From Pseudomonas sp. B21-056 (lineage in GTDB: Bacteria; Pseudomonadota; Gammaproteobacteria; Pseudomonadales; Pseudomonadaceae), in contig NZ_CP087203.1 in assembly GCF_026016325.1 (NCBI RefSeq), forward strand, positions 2,108,001 to 2,172,000: a DNA stretch of 64,000 nucleotides. The letters run 5' to 3'. This document shows, piece after piece, positions 9,073-17,717 of the stretch; within the stretch, counting starts at the first letter, position 1; every line of letters starts with the position of its first letter. A program made the position numbers and the translations under genes. The notes under the pieces are model-generated. The model worked only from the letters and a program-made list of their open reading frames with translations, was not told the DNA's origin and searched no databases.

Positions 9073-9707
9073 GCGCGAGTTCTCCACTCAGTCAGGTTCA
9101 TCAGTTCCAGGGTCGAGCGGCCCTCGGTCAACGCCTGCATCATCTGCGCTTCCTTGTCCGCCCGCGCTTCACCTTCTGCCAGGGTGCGTGCGGCATCCGC
9201 CTTGGGAATGATGATCACACCATCATCGTCGGCCACCACCCAGTCGCCCTGTGTCACGAAAGCACCATTGAAATTGAACGGCTGCCCCACCGAAGGCGCA
9301 CTGGCCTTGATTGTGCCTTTCAGCGAGATGCCGCGGGCGAACACCGGGAACTGGCGTTTCTTCAGGGCCGCAATATCGCGTACGCCACCATCGATCACCA
9401 GCCCGACCACGCCAGCCGCTTCGGCCGCCACGGTCAGCACTTCGCCCCAATAACCGGCGATGAAGCTGCCCGTGCCTACGACCAGCACGCTGCCACGGGG
9501 TACACGTTCCATCGCCAGGTGCAGGGCGAGGTTGTCGCCGGGCGAGCATTCCAGAGGGTAAGCGGGAGCGGAGATAAAGGCACCGTCCCAGATCGGGCGG
9601 ATCGCGCTGTCGACCGCGCAAGGCAGATGAGATGCTTCATACAGCGTCGAACTGCCCAGAACTTTTGCCCGTGCGTAAGAATCCAGGGGGAGGGGGAGCA
9701 TAGTCAT
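9069..9707 (-). CDS. RraA-like protein 3 (HMG/CHA aldolase superfamily)
   Basis: A 212-residue RraA-fold protein. The family core GVVGLVIDGGVRDIAALKKRQFPVFARG carries the Arg-Asp pair that binds substrate and the divalent metal in 4-hydroxy-4-methyl-2-oxoglutarate (HMG) aldolases. GDWVVADDDGVIIIPKADA closes the domain. It is the third of three tandem RraA paralogues; its start overlaps the stop of the second and its stop overlaps the aminotransferase start. The N-terminus (MLPLPLDSYARAKVLGSSTLYEA) differs from the other two, so the copies are diverged rather than recent duplicates. Aldolase or oxaloacetate decarboxylase activity is likely; an RNase E inhibitor role is less so in this operon. 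Confidence 0.85.
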   Translation of the reverse strand: MTMLPLPLDSYARAKVLGSSTLYEASHLPCAVDSAIRPIWDGAFISAPAYPLECSPGDNLALHLAMERVPRGSVLVVGTGSFIAGYWGEVLTVAAEAAGVVGLVIDGGVRDIAALKKRQFPVFARGISLKGTIKASAPSVGQPFNFNGAFVTQGDWVVADDDGVIIIPKADAARTLAEGEARADKEAQMMQALTEGRSTLELMNLTEWRTRA

Positions 9708-10369
9708 CAGACTTTCCTCTGCAGGCTGTGGTAACCCAGTGCGACCCGGGCTTCTTTAAGGGTTTTGCCTTGGCTGATCAGCGCGCGAATGTCGGCTTCG
9801 ACCGATTCGATCTGACGGGCACACGCTGCCACTTCAGCTGCACGAGCCCGGGGGACGACGACCACACCGTTGGCGTCGGCGACTACGATGTCGCGGGCAC
9901 AGACCCGGGCGGCACCGATGGACACCGGCTGGTTGACCGACTGAACCTGTACGCGGTCTTTGCCGGTACGCATGAAACGGCCTTTGCTGAAGATCGGGTA
10001 GCCATCGCCCAGTGCTTTGTTCACGTCACGGCAAACACCGTCGATGACTGTGGCAGCGATCTGCCGAGTACCAGCGTACTGGGTCATGATGTCGCCCCAG
10101 ACGGTGCAATCAGTGCGGCCGCCGTTGTCGATGACCACCACATCGCCGGGCGCGACGTCTTCGATGAAATCGCCAACGGTGCCCGGAGGTACGCTGGCCG
10201 AGACGTACTGCACGGTAAACGCCGGGCCGACGATAACCTTGCTGTAGTTGTCCAGTGGCGCCACACCGAGGCATTGGCCGGGCAGGCCGAGTTTGTCCAG
10301 CGCATCGGAAACACCCGGGGTGTCCAGGCCTTCAAACAAGGCGACCAGTTCTTTGTCTTCGATGTTCAT
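9707..10369 (-). CDS. RraA-like protein 2 (HMG/CHA aldolase superfamily)
   Basis: A 220-residue RraA-fold protein. GTPGVSDALDKLG opens the domain, TVIDGVCRDVNKALGDGYPIFSKG carries the Arg-Asp metal/substrate pair, and DIVVADANGVVVVPRARA is the C-terminal strand set. It sits between two other RraA paralogues with 1-bp stop/start overlaps on both sides. Superfamily members cleave HMG or 4-carboxy-4-hydroxy-2-oxoadipate to pyruvate plus a second oxoacid. Three copies side by side could give a hetero-oligomer or aldolases for several stereoisomers (inference). Confidence 0.87.
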   Translation of the reverse strand: MNIEDKELVALFEGLDTPGVSDALDKLGLPGQCLGVAPLDNYSKVIVGPAFTVQYVSASVPPGTVGDFIEDVAPGDVVVIDNGGRTDCTVWGDIMTQYAGTRQIAATVIDGVCRDVNKALGDGYPIFSKGRFMRTGKDRVQVQSVNQPVSIGAARVCARDIVVADANGVVVVPRARAAEVAACARQIESVEADIRALISQGKTLKEARVALGYHSLQRKV

Positions 10370-11034
10370 CAGGCGTGCTCCGTGTGGATCGCTTCGAATT
10401 GGGTGTCATGCATCACTTCGGCGACAGAGCGACCGCTGCGAACAGCCTCGACCATGCCGTCCTGGCGGCGGGCAATACGCTCGCCAAGGTCGACCACTTT
10501 CTCGATATAGGCTGAGGGCACGAACACGGTGCCGCAGGTATCGGCGATAACATAGTCGTTCTCGCTGACGTCGACGCCGGCCACGTTGATGGTTACGGCG
10601 GCATCGATCTGCACCACCCGATTGCGGGCACTGATCATGGTCACGCCGCGGCCGTAAACCGGGTAGCCAATCGACTCGCTGCCGTCGATGTCACGGCTGA
10701 AACCGTCGATTACCGTGCCGCGCACTTTCTTGCTGGCCGCTGCATTGGCGAGGATGTCGCCCCAACAGGAGATGCCTTCGATTCCACCTGCGATCACCAG
10801 CACACGGTCATCGCTGTCGATCTGTTCCACCACGGGGGTAATCAGGTGCACAGTGGGGGCGTTGTCGGATTTAGGAGCCAGCAACACGGTGCTGGCGCGG
10901 CCGACAATCTTTGGGCAGTTCCACAACGGGCGCAGCCCAACGGTGGCACCCGGCAAGCCGAGGAAGTCGAGCGCATCGGAAACCGTGTTGGTATCCAGCG
11001 CCGCCAAGCGATCCAGCAAACTCTTATTGATCAT
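10369..11034 (-). CDS. RraA-like protein 1 (HMG/CHA aldolase superfamily), first gene of the operon
   Basis: A 221-residue RraA-fold protein starting MINKSLLDRLAALDTNTVSDALDFLGLPG. The Arg-Asp pair lies in GTVIDGFSRDIDGSESIGYPVYGRG, and NDYVIADTCGTVFVPSA completes the fold. It is promoter-proximal, 105 bp from the divergent LysR gene, and its stop shares one base with the next RraA start. N-terminal similarity to copy 2 (T-VSDALDKLG versus T-VSDALDFLG) shows these two are closer to each other than to copy 3. The metal-binding pair is intact, so a catalytic role is expected. Confidence 0.87.
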   Translation of the reverse strand: MINKSLLDRLAALDTNTVSDALDFLGLPGATVGLRPLWNCPKIVGRASTVLLAPKSDNAPTVHLITPVVEQIDSDDRVLVIAGGIEGISCWGDILANAAASKKVRGTVIDGFSRDIDGSESIGYPVYGRGVTMISARNRVVQIDAAVTINVAGVDVSENDYVIADTCGTVFVPSAYIEKVVDLGERIARRQDGMVEAVRSGRSVAEVMHDTQFEAIHTEHA

Positions 11035-11139
11035 GGGAAAGCCCCAGTGGTGACGGAGGCGTCCAGTGTCAGTGAGACAATTTGATAGGTATATTACTAA
11101 TCACAGATGCGTTAGATACGTTAAACCTATGGATTAATC
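11035..11139. promoter_or_regulatory. Divergent promoter region between the catabolic operon and its LysR regulator
   Basis: This 105-bp AT-rich gap separates the operon start (minus strand) from the LysR gene (plus strand). An ATAGGT near 11084 and an ACCTAT near 11126 form a widely spaced inverted repeat, and ATTACTAAT and GTTAGATACGTTAAAC are LysR-box-like. Divergent LysR/target layouts usually share such a control region. The exact operator cannot be fixed from one copy. Confidence 0.5.
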
Positions 11140-12033
11140 ATGATCAATTTTCGACTGATTCGTCATCTCTGGTTGTTCCTAGCGGTGGCCGAAGAACAGA
11201 ACTTCGGCCGTGCGGCCAAGCGTTTGGGCATGTCCCAGCCACCGCTGAGCGAGCAGATCCAAGTGTTGGAGCAGGCGCTCAAGGTCAAGCTGTTTGATCG
11301 CTCGCGACGCGGTGCGAAGCTGACCCCGGTGGGAGCGGCGATTCTGCCGGCCGTGCGCAAGTTCGCCGACCAATTGGAACGGCTGGAGCTCGCCGTGGAG
11401 GAGGCGGTGGTGGGGCAGTCGGGGATGTTGACCATCGGCGCGATTTCTACGGCCATGTTTGATGTCTTGCCGGGTTTGATCGAGCAACTGAAGAGCGATT
11501 ACCCGCACCTCACCGTGTCTGTACGGGAGATCGACAGCGTCGAAGCGGTGCCGGCGCTGGAAGCCGGGGACATCGACCTGGCCTTCGCCCGGCTGGACGG
11601 TGATCTGGGGGCCTCGATCAAATCACTGCCGCTGACTCAGGACCGCCTGGTTGTGGCCCTGCCCAGCGATCACCCCTTGGCTGCGCGCACGCGAATCAGC
11701 CTGTCCAGCCTGGCCACTGAACCCTTGGTGATGTTTTCCCGAAAGGTTAGTCCGGTCTACTTCGACAATCTGATCGCGACTTGCCGCGCCAGCGGTTTTT
11801 CCCCGCGCGTGCTGCATGAAGTGCGCTCGGTCGCCTCGCAAATTGCCTTTGTCAGCTGCGGCCAGGGTATCGCACTGGTACCAGCGTCGCTGAAAAAACT
11901 GGCACCGGACAATGTGGTATTTCGAGCACTGATCCAGAAGCTCAATGTCGTGACCACAGCGGTGGCCTGGAATGCAGATCGGCCCAATCCGCTAGTGCAG
12001 GAGCTGGTCACCCGTCTCCAGTCCCGTGTGTGA
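11140..12033 (+). CDS. LysR-family transcriptional regulator (divergent from the catabolic operon)
   Basis: A 297-residue LysR regulator. The N-terminal winged helix-turn-helix reads FLAVAEEQNFGRAAKRLGMSQPPLSEQIQVLEQALKVKLFDR, and a two-lobed effector domain follows (MLTIGAISTAMFDVLPGLIEQL, DIDLAFARLDGD, VALPSDHPLA). The divergent position makes it the likely activator of the RraA/aminotransferase/CoA operon, responding to a pathway intermediate. It ends 160 bp before the alpha/beta hydrolase start. The identity of the ligand cannot be read from the sequence. Confidence 0.93.
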   Translation: MINFRLIRHLWLFLAVAEEQNFGRAAKRLGMSQPPLSEQIQVLEQALKVKLFDRSRRGAKLTPVGAAILPAVRKFADQLERLELAVEEAVVGQSGMLTIGAISTAMFDVLPGLIEQLKSDYPHLTVSVREIDSVEAVPALEAGDIDLAFARLDGDLGASIKSLPLTQDRLVVALPSDHPLAARTRISLSSLATEPLVMFSRKVSPVYFDNLIATCRASGFSPRVLHEVRSVASQIAFVSCGQGIALVPASLKKLAPDNVVFRALIQKLNVVTTAVAWNADRPNPLVQELVTRLQSRV

Positions 12034-12192
12034 GTCGACCAAGGCCCTGTGCGTGAACAGGAGTGATAGGTTTGGCGTATGAAAGCCTTCCCGTATTAGG
12101 AATTTACAGAAGGCTCGATTCCCTTGAAATTGCGAGTCTGGCTGCCGGCAACCCAGGTTCGGCGCTACCTTTTCGTTCAAGGAGTCAACAAC

Positions 12193-13011
12193 GTGTCTTC
12201 TCCAGAAACGTTCACTCATGTGCAACTCCCTCTGACGGTGGAGGGTGTCCAACTGAACGTGGCCGCCATCCATCGCGACGGCGTCCTTGCGCCGATCGTG
12301 TTCCTGCATGGTTTTGGTTCGAGCAAGGAGGACTATGCCGACATCGTGCAGCAGCCCGCGTTCGCCGGTCACCCTTTCGTGGCTTACGACGCACCGGGTT
12401 GTGGTGAAAGCCAGTGCGATGATCTTTCCAGGATTTCCATTCCCTTTCTGCTGCAGACAGCGCTGCAGGTGCTGGCACATTTCGGCATCGAACGCTTCCA
12501 TCTGGTCGGCCATTCCATGGGCGGTCTGACCGCATTGATGCTGGCGCATCAGTTCCCGGACCGGGTGCTCAGTTTCGTCGATATCGAGGGCAATATCGCC
12601 CCGGAAGACTGCTTCCTCAGCCGGCAGATCATCGACTATCCGAGCAACGATCCCGAGGTGTTTTTCGCCGCCTTCATCGAACGTGCCCGGCACGCTCCGG
12701 CCTATGCCAGTGCACTCTATTCCGCGAGCTTGCGGCACAAGGTGCGTGCCGGTGCGGTGCGGGGGATATTCCAGTCGATGGTAGATCTTTCCGATAATAC
12801 CGATCTGATGAGCAAATTCCTCGGCTTGAAATGCCCACGAATGTTCATGTACGGCGAGCAGAACGCGTCACTGTCCTATCTGCCGCATATCCAGGCCGAA
12901 GGTGTCCGGCTGGCCCCCATTCCTGATTGCGGGCATTTCCCGATGTATTCCAACCCCATCGCGATGTGGCAACAGATCGCCGATTTCCAGGTGAGCAGCC
13001 TTACCGGGTAA
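12193..13011 (+). CDS. Alpha/beta hydrolase
   Basis: A 272-residue alpha/beta hydrolase with an HGFGSSKED oxyanion-hole segment, the nucleophile elbow GHSMGG, and a C-terminal catalytic His in PDCGHFPMYSNP. The start is a GTG with AAGGAG eight bases upstream; a TTG farther upstream in frame lacks a ribosome site. No signal peptide is seen, so it is probably cytoplasmic. It lies between the catabolic LysR and the AlsT symporter. Esterase, lactonase or C-C hydrolase activity is possible and the substrate is unknown. Confidence 0.85.
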   Translation: MSSPETFTHVQLPLTVEGVQLNVAAIHRDGVLAPIVFLHGFGSSKEDYADIVQQPAFAGHPFVAYDAPGCGESQCDDLSRISIPFLLQTALQVLAHFGIERFHLVGHSMGGLTALMLAHQFPDRVLSFVDIEGNIAPEDCFLSRQIIDYPSNDPEVFFAAFIERARHAPAYASALYSASLRHKVRAGAVRGIFQSMVDLSDNTDLMSKFLGLKCPRMFMYGEQNASLSYLPHIQAEGVRLAPIPDCGHFPMYSNPIAMWQQIADFQVSSLTG

Positions 13012-13177
13012 GCCCGGTCGTCCTGAGGGCTTCCTGATCATTCGCGGGAGCCTGGCCAGGCTACGAAGTTGAAATTCAAAAGCTGATTCAGTCACTTCTC
13101 CTGCCTTCGGGCGGCGACTTGTGCAGGCGCGTGCGTGCCTGGAATCCGTGTACCTATAACAACAAGAGGTTCGACCC

Positions 13178-14632
13178 ATGCTTGATGTCATTAATGATTT
13201 TCTCTCCGGCAAGCTTCTGATCGTGCTCATCGTAGGCCTGGGCGGCTACTTCACGGTGCGTTCACGCTTTGTCCAGTTCCGCCATTTTCTGCATATGTTC
13301 GGCGCCTTCCGCGATAGCGTGCAAAAGAGTGCCGGGCAGATCAGCTCATTCCAGGCATTGATGCTTAGCCTGGCGGGGCGCGTAGGTGCGGGCAATATCG
13401 CCGGTGTCGGGTTGGCGGTAACGTTGGGCGGCCCGGGCGCGGTGTTCTGGATGTGGGTTACCGCGCTGGTGGGCATGTCCACCAGCTTCTTTGAGTGCAG
13501 CCTGGGGCAGTTGTACAAACGGTGTGATGCTAACGGACAGTTCCGCGGCGGGCCGTCGTATTACATCCAGTACGGACTGAAACAACCCTGGCTGGGCAAG
13601 GTCATGGCGTTACTGCTATTGGTGACCTTTGGTTTCGCCTTCAACGGACTGCAATCCCATGCCGTGACTCACTCGCTGAATAATGCGTTCGGTTTCTCTA
13701 CGACCTACTCCGCAATTACGATTGCCATATTGCTTGGCCTGGTGTTCATGGGCGGCATCAAGCGCATCGCCGCGGTCTCGGACCTGCTGGTGCCGGTCAA
13801 AACGCTGGCTTACATTGGCGTGACCGTTTATGTGATCGTGCTCCAGTTTGATCATGTTCCCGGAATGCTGATGACCATCTTCAAAAGTGCTTTCGGCCTG
13901 GATCAGGCGTTTGCCGGCCTGGTCGGCAGTGCCATTGTCATGGGCGTCAAACGTGGGGTGTTTGCCAACGAGGCGGGCCTGGGGAGTGCTCCCAACGTAG
14001 CCGCGGTGGCGAAAGTGGATCACCCGGCGGCTCAAGGAGTGGTTCAGGCCTTCAGCGTTTTTCTCGATACCTTTGTGATCTGTACCTGTACGGCGCTGCT
14101 GATTCTGCTGTCAGGCTTTTACACGGCTGGTTTTGAAGGCGATGGCCTGGTGCTGACTCAGAACGCGTTGGCGGCAGTGGTCGGAGACTGGGGACGCACC
14201 TTCATCAGCGTGGCGTTGGCGCTGTTTGTCTTCACGTCGATCCTCTACAACTACTACCTGGGCGAGAATAACCTGCGCTTTCTGCTGGGCGACAAGCGCG
14301 CTGCAGTCATTGTCTATCGTGGTTTGGTGCTGCTGCTGATCCTTTGGGGAGCCGTACAAAATCTGGGCACTGTGTTCGCTTTTGCCGATATCACCATGAC
14401 GCTGCTGGCCTTCGTGAATCTGATCGCCCTGGCGCTGTTGTTCAATGTAGGCATGCGCTTGCTGCGCGACTATGACCAGCAACGCAAAGCCGGCATCAAA
14501 ACACCTGTCTTCGATTCAAGTCAGTTCAAGGATCTTGATCTTGATTTGCAGGCATGGCCGAACCGGGAACACGCGGCCAATGTCCCCGCCGAAACTGTCA
14601 CTCAAGTTGCACCTGCATCCGCTACCCAGTGA
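13178..14632 (+). CDS. AlsT/AgcS-type sodium:alanine/glycine symporter
   Basis: A 484-residue polytopic membrane protein of the alanine-or-glycine:cation symporter family. The family signature covers SSFQALMLSLAGRVGAGNIAGVGLAVTLGGPGAVFWMWVTALVGMST, followed by GGPSYYIQYGL and the MGVKRGVFANEAGLGSAPN loop. About ten hydrophobic segments are evident. AAGAGG precedes the start. It would import an amino acid with Na+ at the inner membrane. Its closeness to an operon that begins with an aminotransferase and aldolases makes it a candidate importer of that amino-acid substrate, but it has its own promoter region and the link is inferred. Confidence 0.92.
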   Translation: MLDVINDFLSGKLLIVLIVGLGGYFTVRSRFVQFRHFLHMFGAFRDSVQKSAGQISSFQALMLSLAGRVGAGNIAGVGLAVTLGGPGAVFWMWVTALVGMSTSFFECSLGQLYKRCDANGQFRGGPSYYIQYGLKQPWLGKVMALLLLVTFGFAFNGLQSHAVTHSLNNAFGFSTTYSAITIAILLGLVFMGGIKRIAAVSDLLVPVKTLAYIGVTVYVIVLQFDHVPGMLMTIFKSAFGLDQAFAGLVGSAIVMGVKRGVFANEAGLGSAPNVAAVAKVDHPAAQGVVQAFSVFLDTFVICTCTALLILLSGFYTAGFEGDGLVLTQNALAAVVGDWGRTFISVALALFVFTSILYNYYLGENNLRFLLGDKRAAVIVYRGLVLLLILWGAVQNLGTVFAFADITMTLLAFVNLIALALLFNVGMRLLRDYDQQRKAGIKTPVFDSSQFKDLDLDLQAWPNREHAANVPAETVTQVAPASATQ

Positions 14633-14639
14633 TGCAAAG

Positions 14640-14668
14640 AGGGCCCATGGATCTCATGGCCCCTTTTC
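14640..14668 (+). terminator. Probable intrinsic terminator after the AlsT symporter gene
   Basis: AGGGCCCATG and CATGGCCCCT form a stem with one mismatch around a GATCT loop, ending in CCCTTTT. It lies 8 bp after the stop codon and before the convergent permease gene. Confidence 0.6.
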
Positions 14669-14694
14669 AAATACCTGCTGTAATCGTCAGTGCT

Positions 14695-16071
14695 TCAAAC
14701 GCTCGCAGCGTGTGACTTTGCGCAACCCTTTAAACCGGTGCGCTCTTCGATCTCACCGGAACCGCTGATGTACCCATAGCGCGAAAGATTCGGCATCAGC
14801 ATCGCGGCGATGAAAGTGATGGTCACGACGGCCGCGACATAGAAGAAGAAATACTCTTCAATGCCTTGGGACCGGAGCGACAAGGCGACGTATTCGGCGG
14901 TACCGCCAAATGCCGCATTGCCGACGGCATACGGAAAGCCCACGCCCAATGCACGTACCGCAGGCGGGAACAGTTCCGCTTTGACGATCCCGGCAATCGG
15001 GGTGTAGAACGACGCGATGGCCAGGCCGCCAAACACCAGCAGGAACGCCGTAAACGGGCTGCTGACCGATTGCAGCGAATAGAGCAGGGGGATCACCAGC
15101 ACCAGGGCCAACCCTGAAAACATCAGCATGTGCGCCTTGATCCCGATACGGTCCGCCAGCAAGCCAAACAGTGGCTGGCAGAACATGAAGCCGACCAGAG
15201 CCGCCGTCATGATGAAGCTCACCGTTTCCGGACTGAAGCCAGCGGAGATCACCAGGAACTTCTGCATGTAAGTGGTGAAGGTGTAGAAGTACAAAGAACC
15301 ACCGATGGTAAACGCTACCACCAGCGCGACCGCCCGTTTGTGCTTGAACATGCCGCGCAGCGAGCCGGCGTCTTTGCGGTTCATGTCTTTCTTGGTGGCG
15401 GTTTCATGCATGGCGCGGCGCAGATACACCACCACGATAGAGCTCAGGGCGCCGATGAAGAACGGAATCCTCCAGCCCCATTCGCGCAATTCTTCGCCGG
15501 TGAGGGTTTGCTGGAGAATGACCACAGTCATCAATGCCATGAGCTGACCGGCAATGATGGTGAAGTACTGGAATGAACCATAGAAACAGCGACGCCCAGG
15601 TGTAGCGATCTCACTGATGTAGGTGGCACCGGTGCCGTACTCCGCGCCGACTGACAGCCCCTGAATCAACCTGGCGACGACAAGCAAAACTGGCGCCGCC
15701 ACACCAATGGTTTCATAGGTCGGCATGACGGCAATCAGCAGGGAGCCGGCGCACATCATAAACACCGAGATAATCATCGAGACCTTGCGGCCGCGAGTGT
15801 CGGCAATCCAGCCGAAAATCCAGCCGCCGAGAGGCCGCATGAAAAAGCCGACGGCGAAGACGCCGGCGGTTGCGAGCAACTGACTGGTGGTGTCACCTTT
15901 GGGGAAAAACGAGCTCGCAAAATAGATGGCGGTATAGGCGTAAATGAAAAAGTCGTACCACTCCACCAGATTGCCCGAGCAGGCACCCATGATGGCTCTG
16001 ACGCGATTCGGACTTTTTATCTGATCGGACTTTTCAGTGTGGAGTGTTGAGTCGCTGGTTGATGCAGACAT
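14695..16071 (-). CDS. MFS metabolite:H+ symporter, KgtP-like (2-oxoglutarate / dicarboxylate permease)
   Basis: A 458-residue 12-TM transporter of the MHS family. From recall, it resembles E. coli KgtP closely over most of its length: GNLVEWYDFFIYAY, ATAGVFAVGFFMRPLGGWIFG with ADTRGRKVSM, ARLIQGLSVGAEYGTGATY, and FTTYMQKFLV. The ATG at 16071 was chosen because AAGGGTG precedes it and the protein then matches family length; the upstream in-frame extension has no hydrophobic or conserved content. KgtP imports 2-oxoglutarate with a proton. Near a cluster predicted to process 2-oxo-dicarboxylates, it may take up a substituted 2-oxoglutarate or dicarboxylate (inference). Confidence 0.9.
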   Translation of the reverse strand: MSASTSDSTLHTEKSDQIKSPNRVRAIMGACSGNLVEWYDFFIYAYTAIYFASSFFPKGDTTSQLLATAGVFAVGFFMRPLGGWIFGWIADTRGRKVSMIISVFMMCAGSLLIAVMPTYETIGVAAPVLLVVARLIQGLSVGAEYGTGATYISEIATPGRRCFYGSFQYFTIIAGQLMALMTVVILQQTLTGEELREWGWRIPFFIGALSSIVVVYLRRAMHETATKKDMNRKDAGSLRGMFKHKRAVALVVAFTIGGSLYFYTFTTYMQKFLVISAGFSPETVSFIMTAALVGFMFCQPLFGLLADRIGIKAHMLMFSGLALVLVIPLLYSLQSVSSPFTAFLLVFGGLAIASFYTPIAGIVKAELFPPAVRALGVGFPYAVGNAAFGGTAEYVALSLRSQGIEEYFFFYVAAVVTITFIAAMLMPNLSRYGYISGSGEIEERTGLKGCAKSHAASV

Positions 16072-16576
16072 TCTGTTCACCCTTTTTTCAAGGCGAGACG
16101 ATACGAGGCGCACGCTGATGCGTGTCCGACGTTGCAAGCTCGATGGGTTGATGGGCTTAACGCAGTTGCAGTGATCCTTTGACGACCAAGGCACATGAAG
16201 AGGGGGGATGTATATGAGAGGTCAGCTGCTTGCTGACTGTGTAAGGCGGGTCAGTCAGGTAACGAGAAATGCAGTAAATCATGACGTAAGCCCTCGAATC
16301 TTATTCTTGTAGTCAGTCGAGTGCTCTTGGCGTCGACGTTGATTGCACGCTACCGCAGAGTGACGAGGGTAATAAGCCGTCAGCCAGGCCTAACTGATAT
16401 ATCGAAATTTTATAGCTTGCCTTGCAACCCGTGCGGGCTGGGGGATACAGCCGGCTCGAAAGTCGCAAGGCCCCATGCGGCGCGGGCCCTGTGGCATTCC
16501 AAGGAACGCTAATGCGTTTACACTCATACTACTTTCGACGCATTTCGCGCCGAGCCCGACTTTGACTGGCCAGGTA
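16072..16576. other. 505-bp intergenic region between permease and LysR genes
   Basis: No supported gene was found here. The segment separates divergently transcribed genes (permease leftward, LysR rightward) and must hold their promoters. Short in-frame stretches have no conserved motif or convincing ribosome site. Confidence 0.5.
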
Positions 16577-17500
16577 ATGGATGTCGTTCAACTCAAGACC
16601 CTAATTCATGTGGCCGAGCTTGGCAGTCTTAGCAAGGCCTCCGACCGGCTTCACATCGCACAACCGGCACTGAGTAGGCAAATTCGTCTGTTGGAAAAGG
16701 AACTCGGGGCCTACCTTTTTGATCGGCATGGACGAGGCATGGAAATTACCGATGCCGGCCGTGAAGTCTTGGCGCATGCCACTCGAATCATGGAAGAAAT
16801 GGAGTCCATTCGAAGTTCTGTGGTGGGCGGAAAGACCTCTTTTCGGGGAACGGTCGTCATCGGTACGACGCCGACGGTAGCGGAAATCGTCACCGTTCCT
16901 CTAGTGCGCAAAATCAAAGAGGCGCATCCGAATCTTGCCGTCAGGTTTTCCTCGGCCTTCAGCGGCTATCTGCTGGATTGGGTTCAGCGTGGCGAATTGG
17001 AACTGGCGATTTCTTACGATCCCCAACCCCTGCATACGCTGCGTATAGTGCCGGTGATGATGGAAAATCTGCTGCTGGTCGGCCCCGCCAGCGCCAACCT
17101 GCGTCTTGATACACCGGTGTCGTTCGAGTCTTTGGCCGAGCAGCCATTGGTGTTGCCAAGCGCTCGACATAGCCTTCGCGTGATTCTGGATGATTGTGCG
17201 CGTGAACTCGGGATCAAGCTCAAGACCAGTGTCGAAGCGGATTCCTTTGGCGCGATGATTGCCTTGGTCTGCAATGGGTTCGGTTTGACCGCTTTGCCTT
17301 TGGCATCGATTTACGCCCAAATCGAAGCTGGCGTGCTCAGTGCCGCCCCCTTGATTGACCCCATTCCCATGCGCAAACTTGTTCAGGTTTTTCCTGCCGA
17401 CAGGCGTGTCAGTCCGGCTGCCAAATTCGTCGGGGATGCCTTCATCGAAATTGCTGCCGACCTGGTCAATCGTAAGATTTGGGCTGGGCACATGCTTTGA
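16577..17500 (+). CDS. LysR-family transcriptional regulator
   Basis: A 307-residue LysR regulator starting MDVVQLKTLIHVAELGSLSKASDRLHIAQPALSRQIRLLEKELGAYLFDRHGRG, the complete winged HTH. An effector domain follows (VVIGTTPTVAEIVTVPLVRKI, LELAISYDPQP, LVLPSARHSLR). In-frame codons upstream of 16577 give no family-like residues, so the ATG here is chosen. It is divergent from the KgtP-like permease and probably controls it. The sequence type is close to Cbl/Nac/CatR-like members, but no specific orthologue is recognised. Confidence 0.9.
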   Translation: MDVVQLKTLIHVAELGSLSKASDRLHIAQPALSRQIRLLEKELGAYLFDRHGRGMEITDAGREVLAHATRIMEEMESIRSSVVGGKTSFRGTVVIGTTPTVAEIVTVPLVRKIKEAHPNLAVRFSSAFSGYLLDWVQRGELELAISYDPQPLHTLRIVPVMMENLLLVGPASANLRLDTPVSFESLAEQPLVLPSARHSLRVILDDCARELGIKLKTSVEADSFGAMIALVCNGFGLTALPLASIYAQIEAGVLSAAPLIDPIPMRKLVQVFPADRRVSPAAKFVGDAFIEIAADLVNRKIWAGHML

Positions 17501-17717
17501 GCCAACGGATTCGTTGGCTAGGTGAATCGTTCGTTTAAACGTAATTGCGACCCAAGCAAGGTGAGTGACGCTTCCCCTTGGGCCAAACGATTTGTTGAGA
17601 CGCGTGAACTGCGTATGTGAATTAGACAGCCTGCCACGTATGCGGCAATCTCACTCGCCCGCCTCTTTAAGATCCGTCTTATTCACCTGCCGCCTCGCCA
17701 CGCTTAACCTCTCGGCG

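Noticed and set aside
11992..12738. 248-codon open reading frame antisense to the alpha/beta hydrolase
   Set aside because: The plus-strand hydrolase has GHSMGG and a ribosome site; the antisense product shows no domain.
14751..14785. GGAACC hexamer resembling an hrp box
   Set aside because: No CCAC element at 15 or 16 bp, and it lies inside the KgtP-like permease gene.
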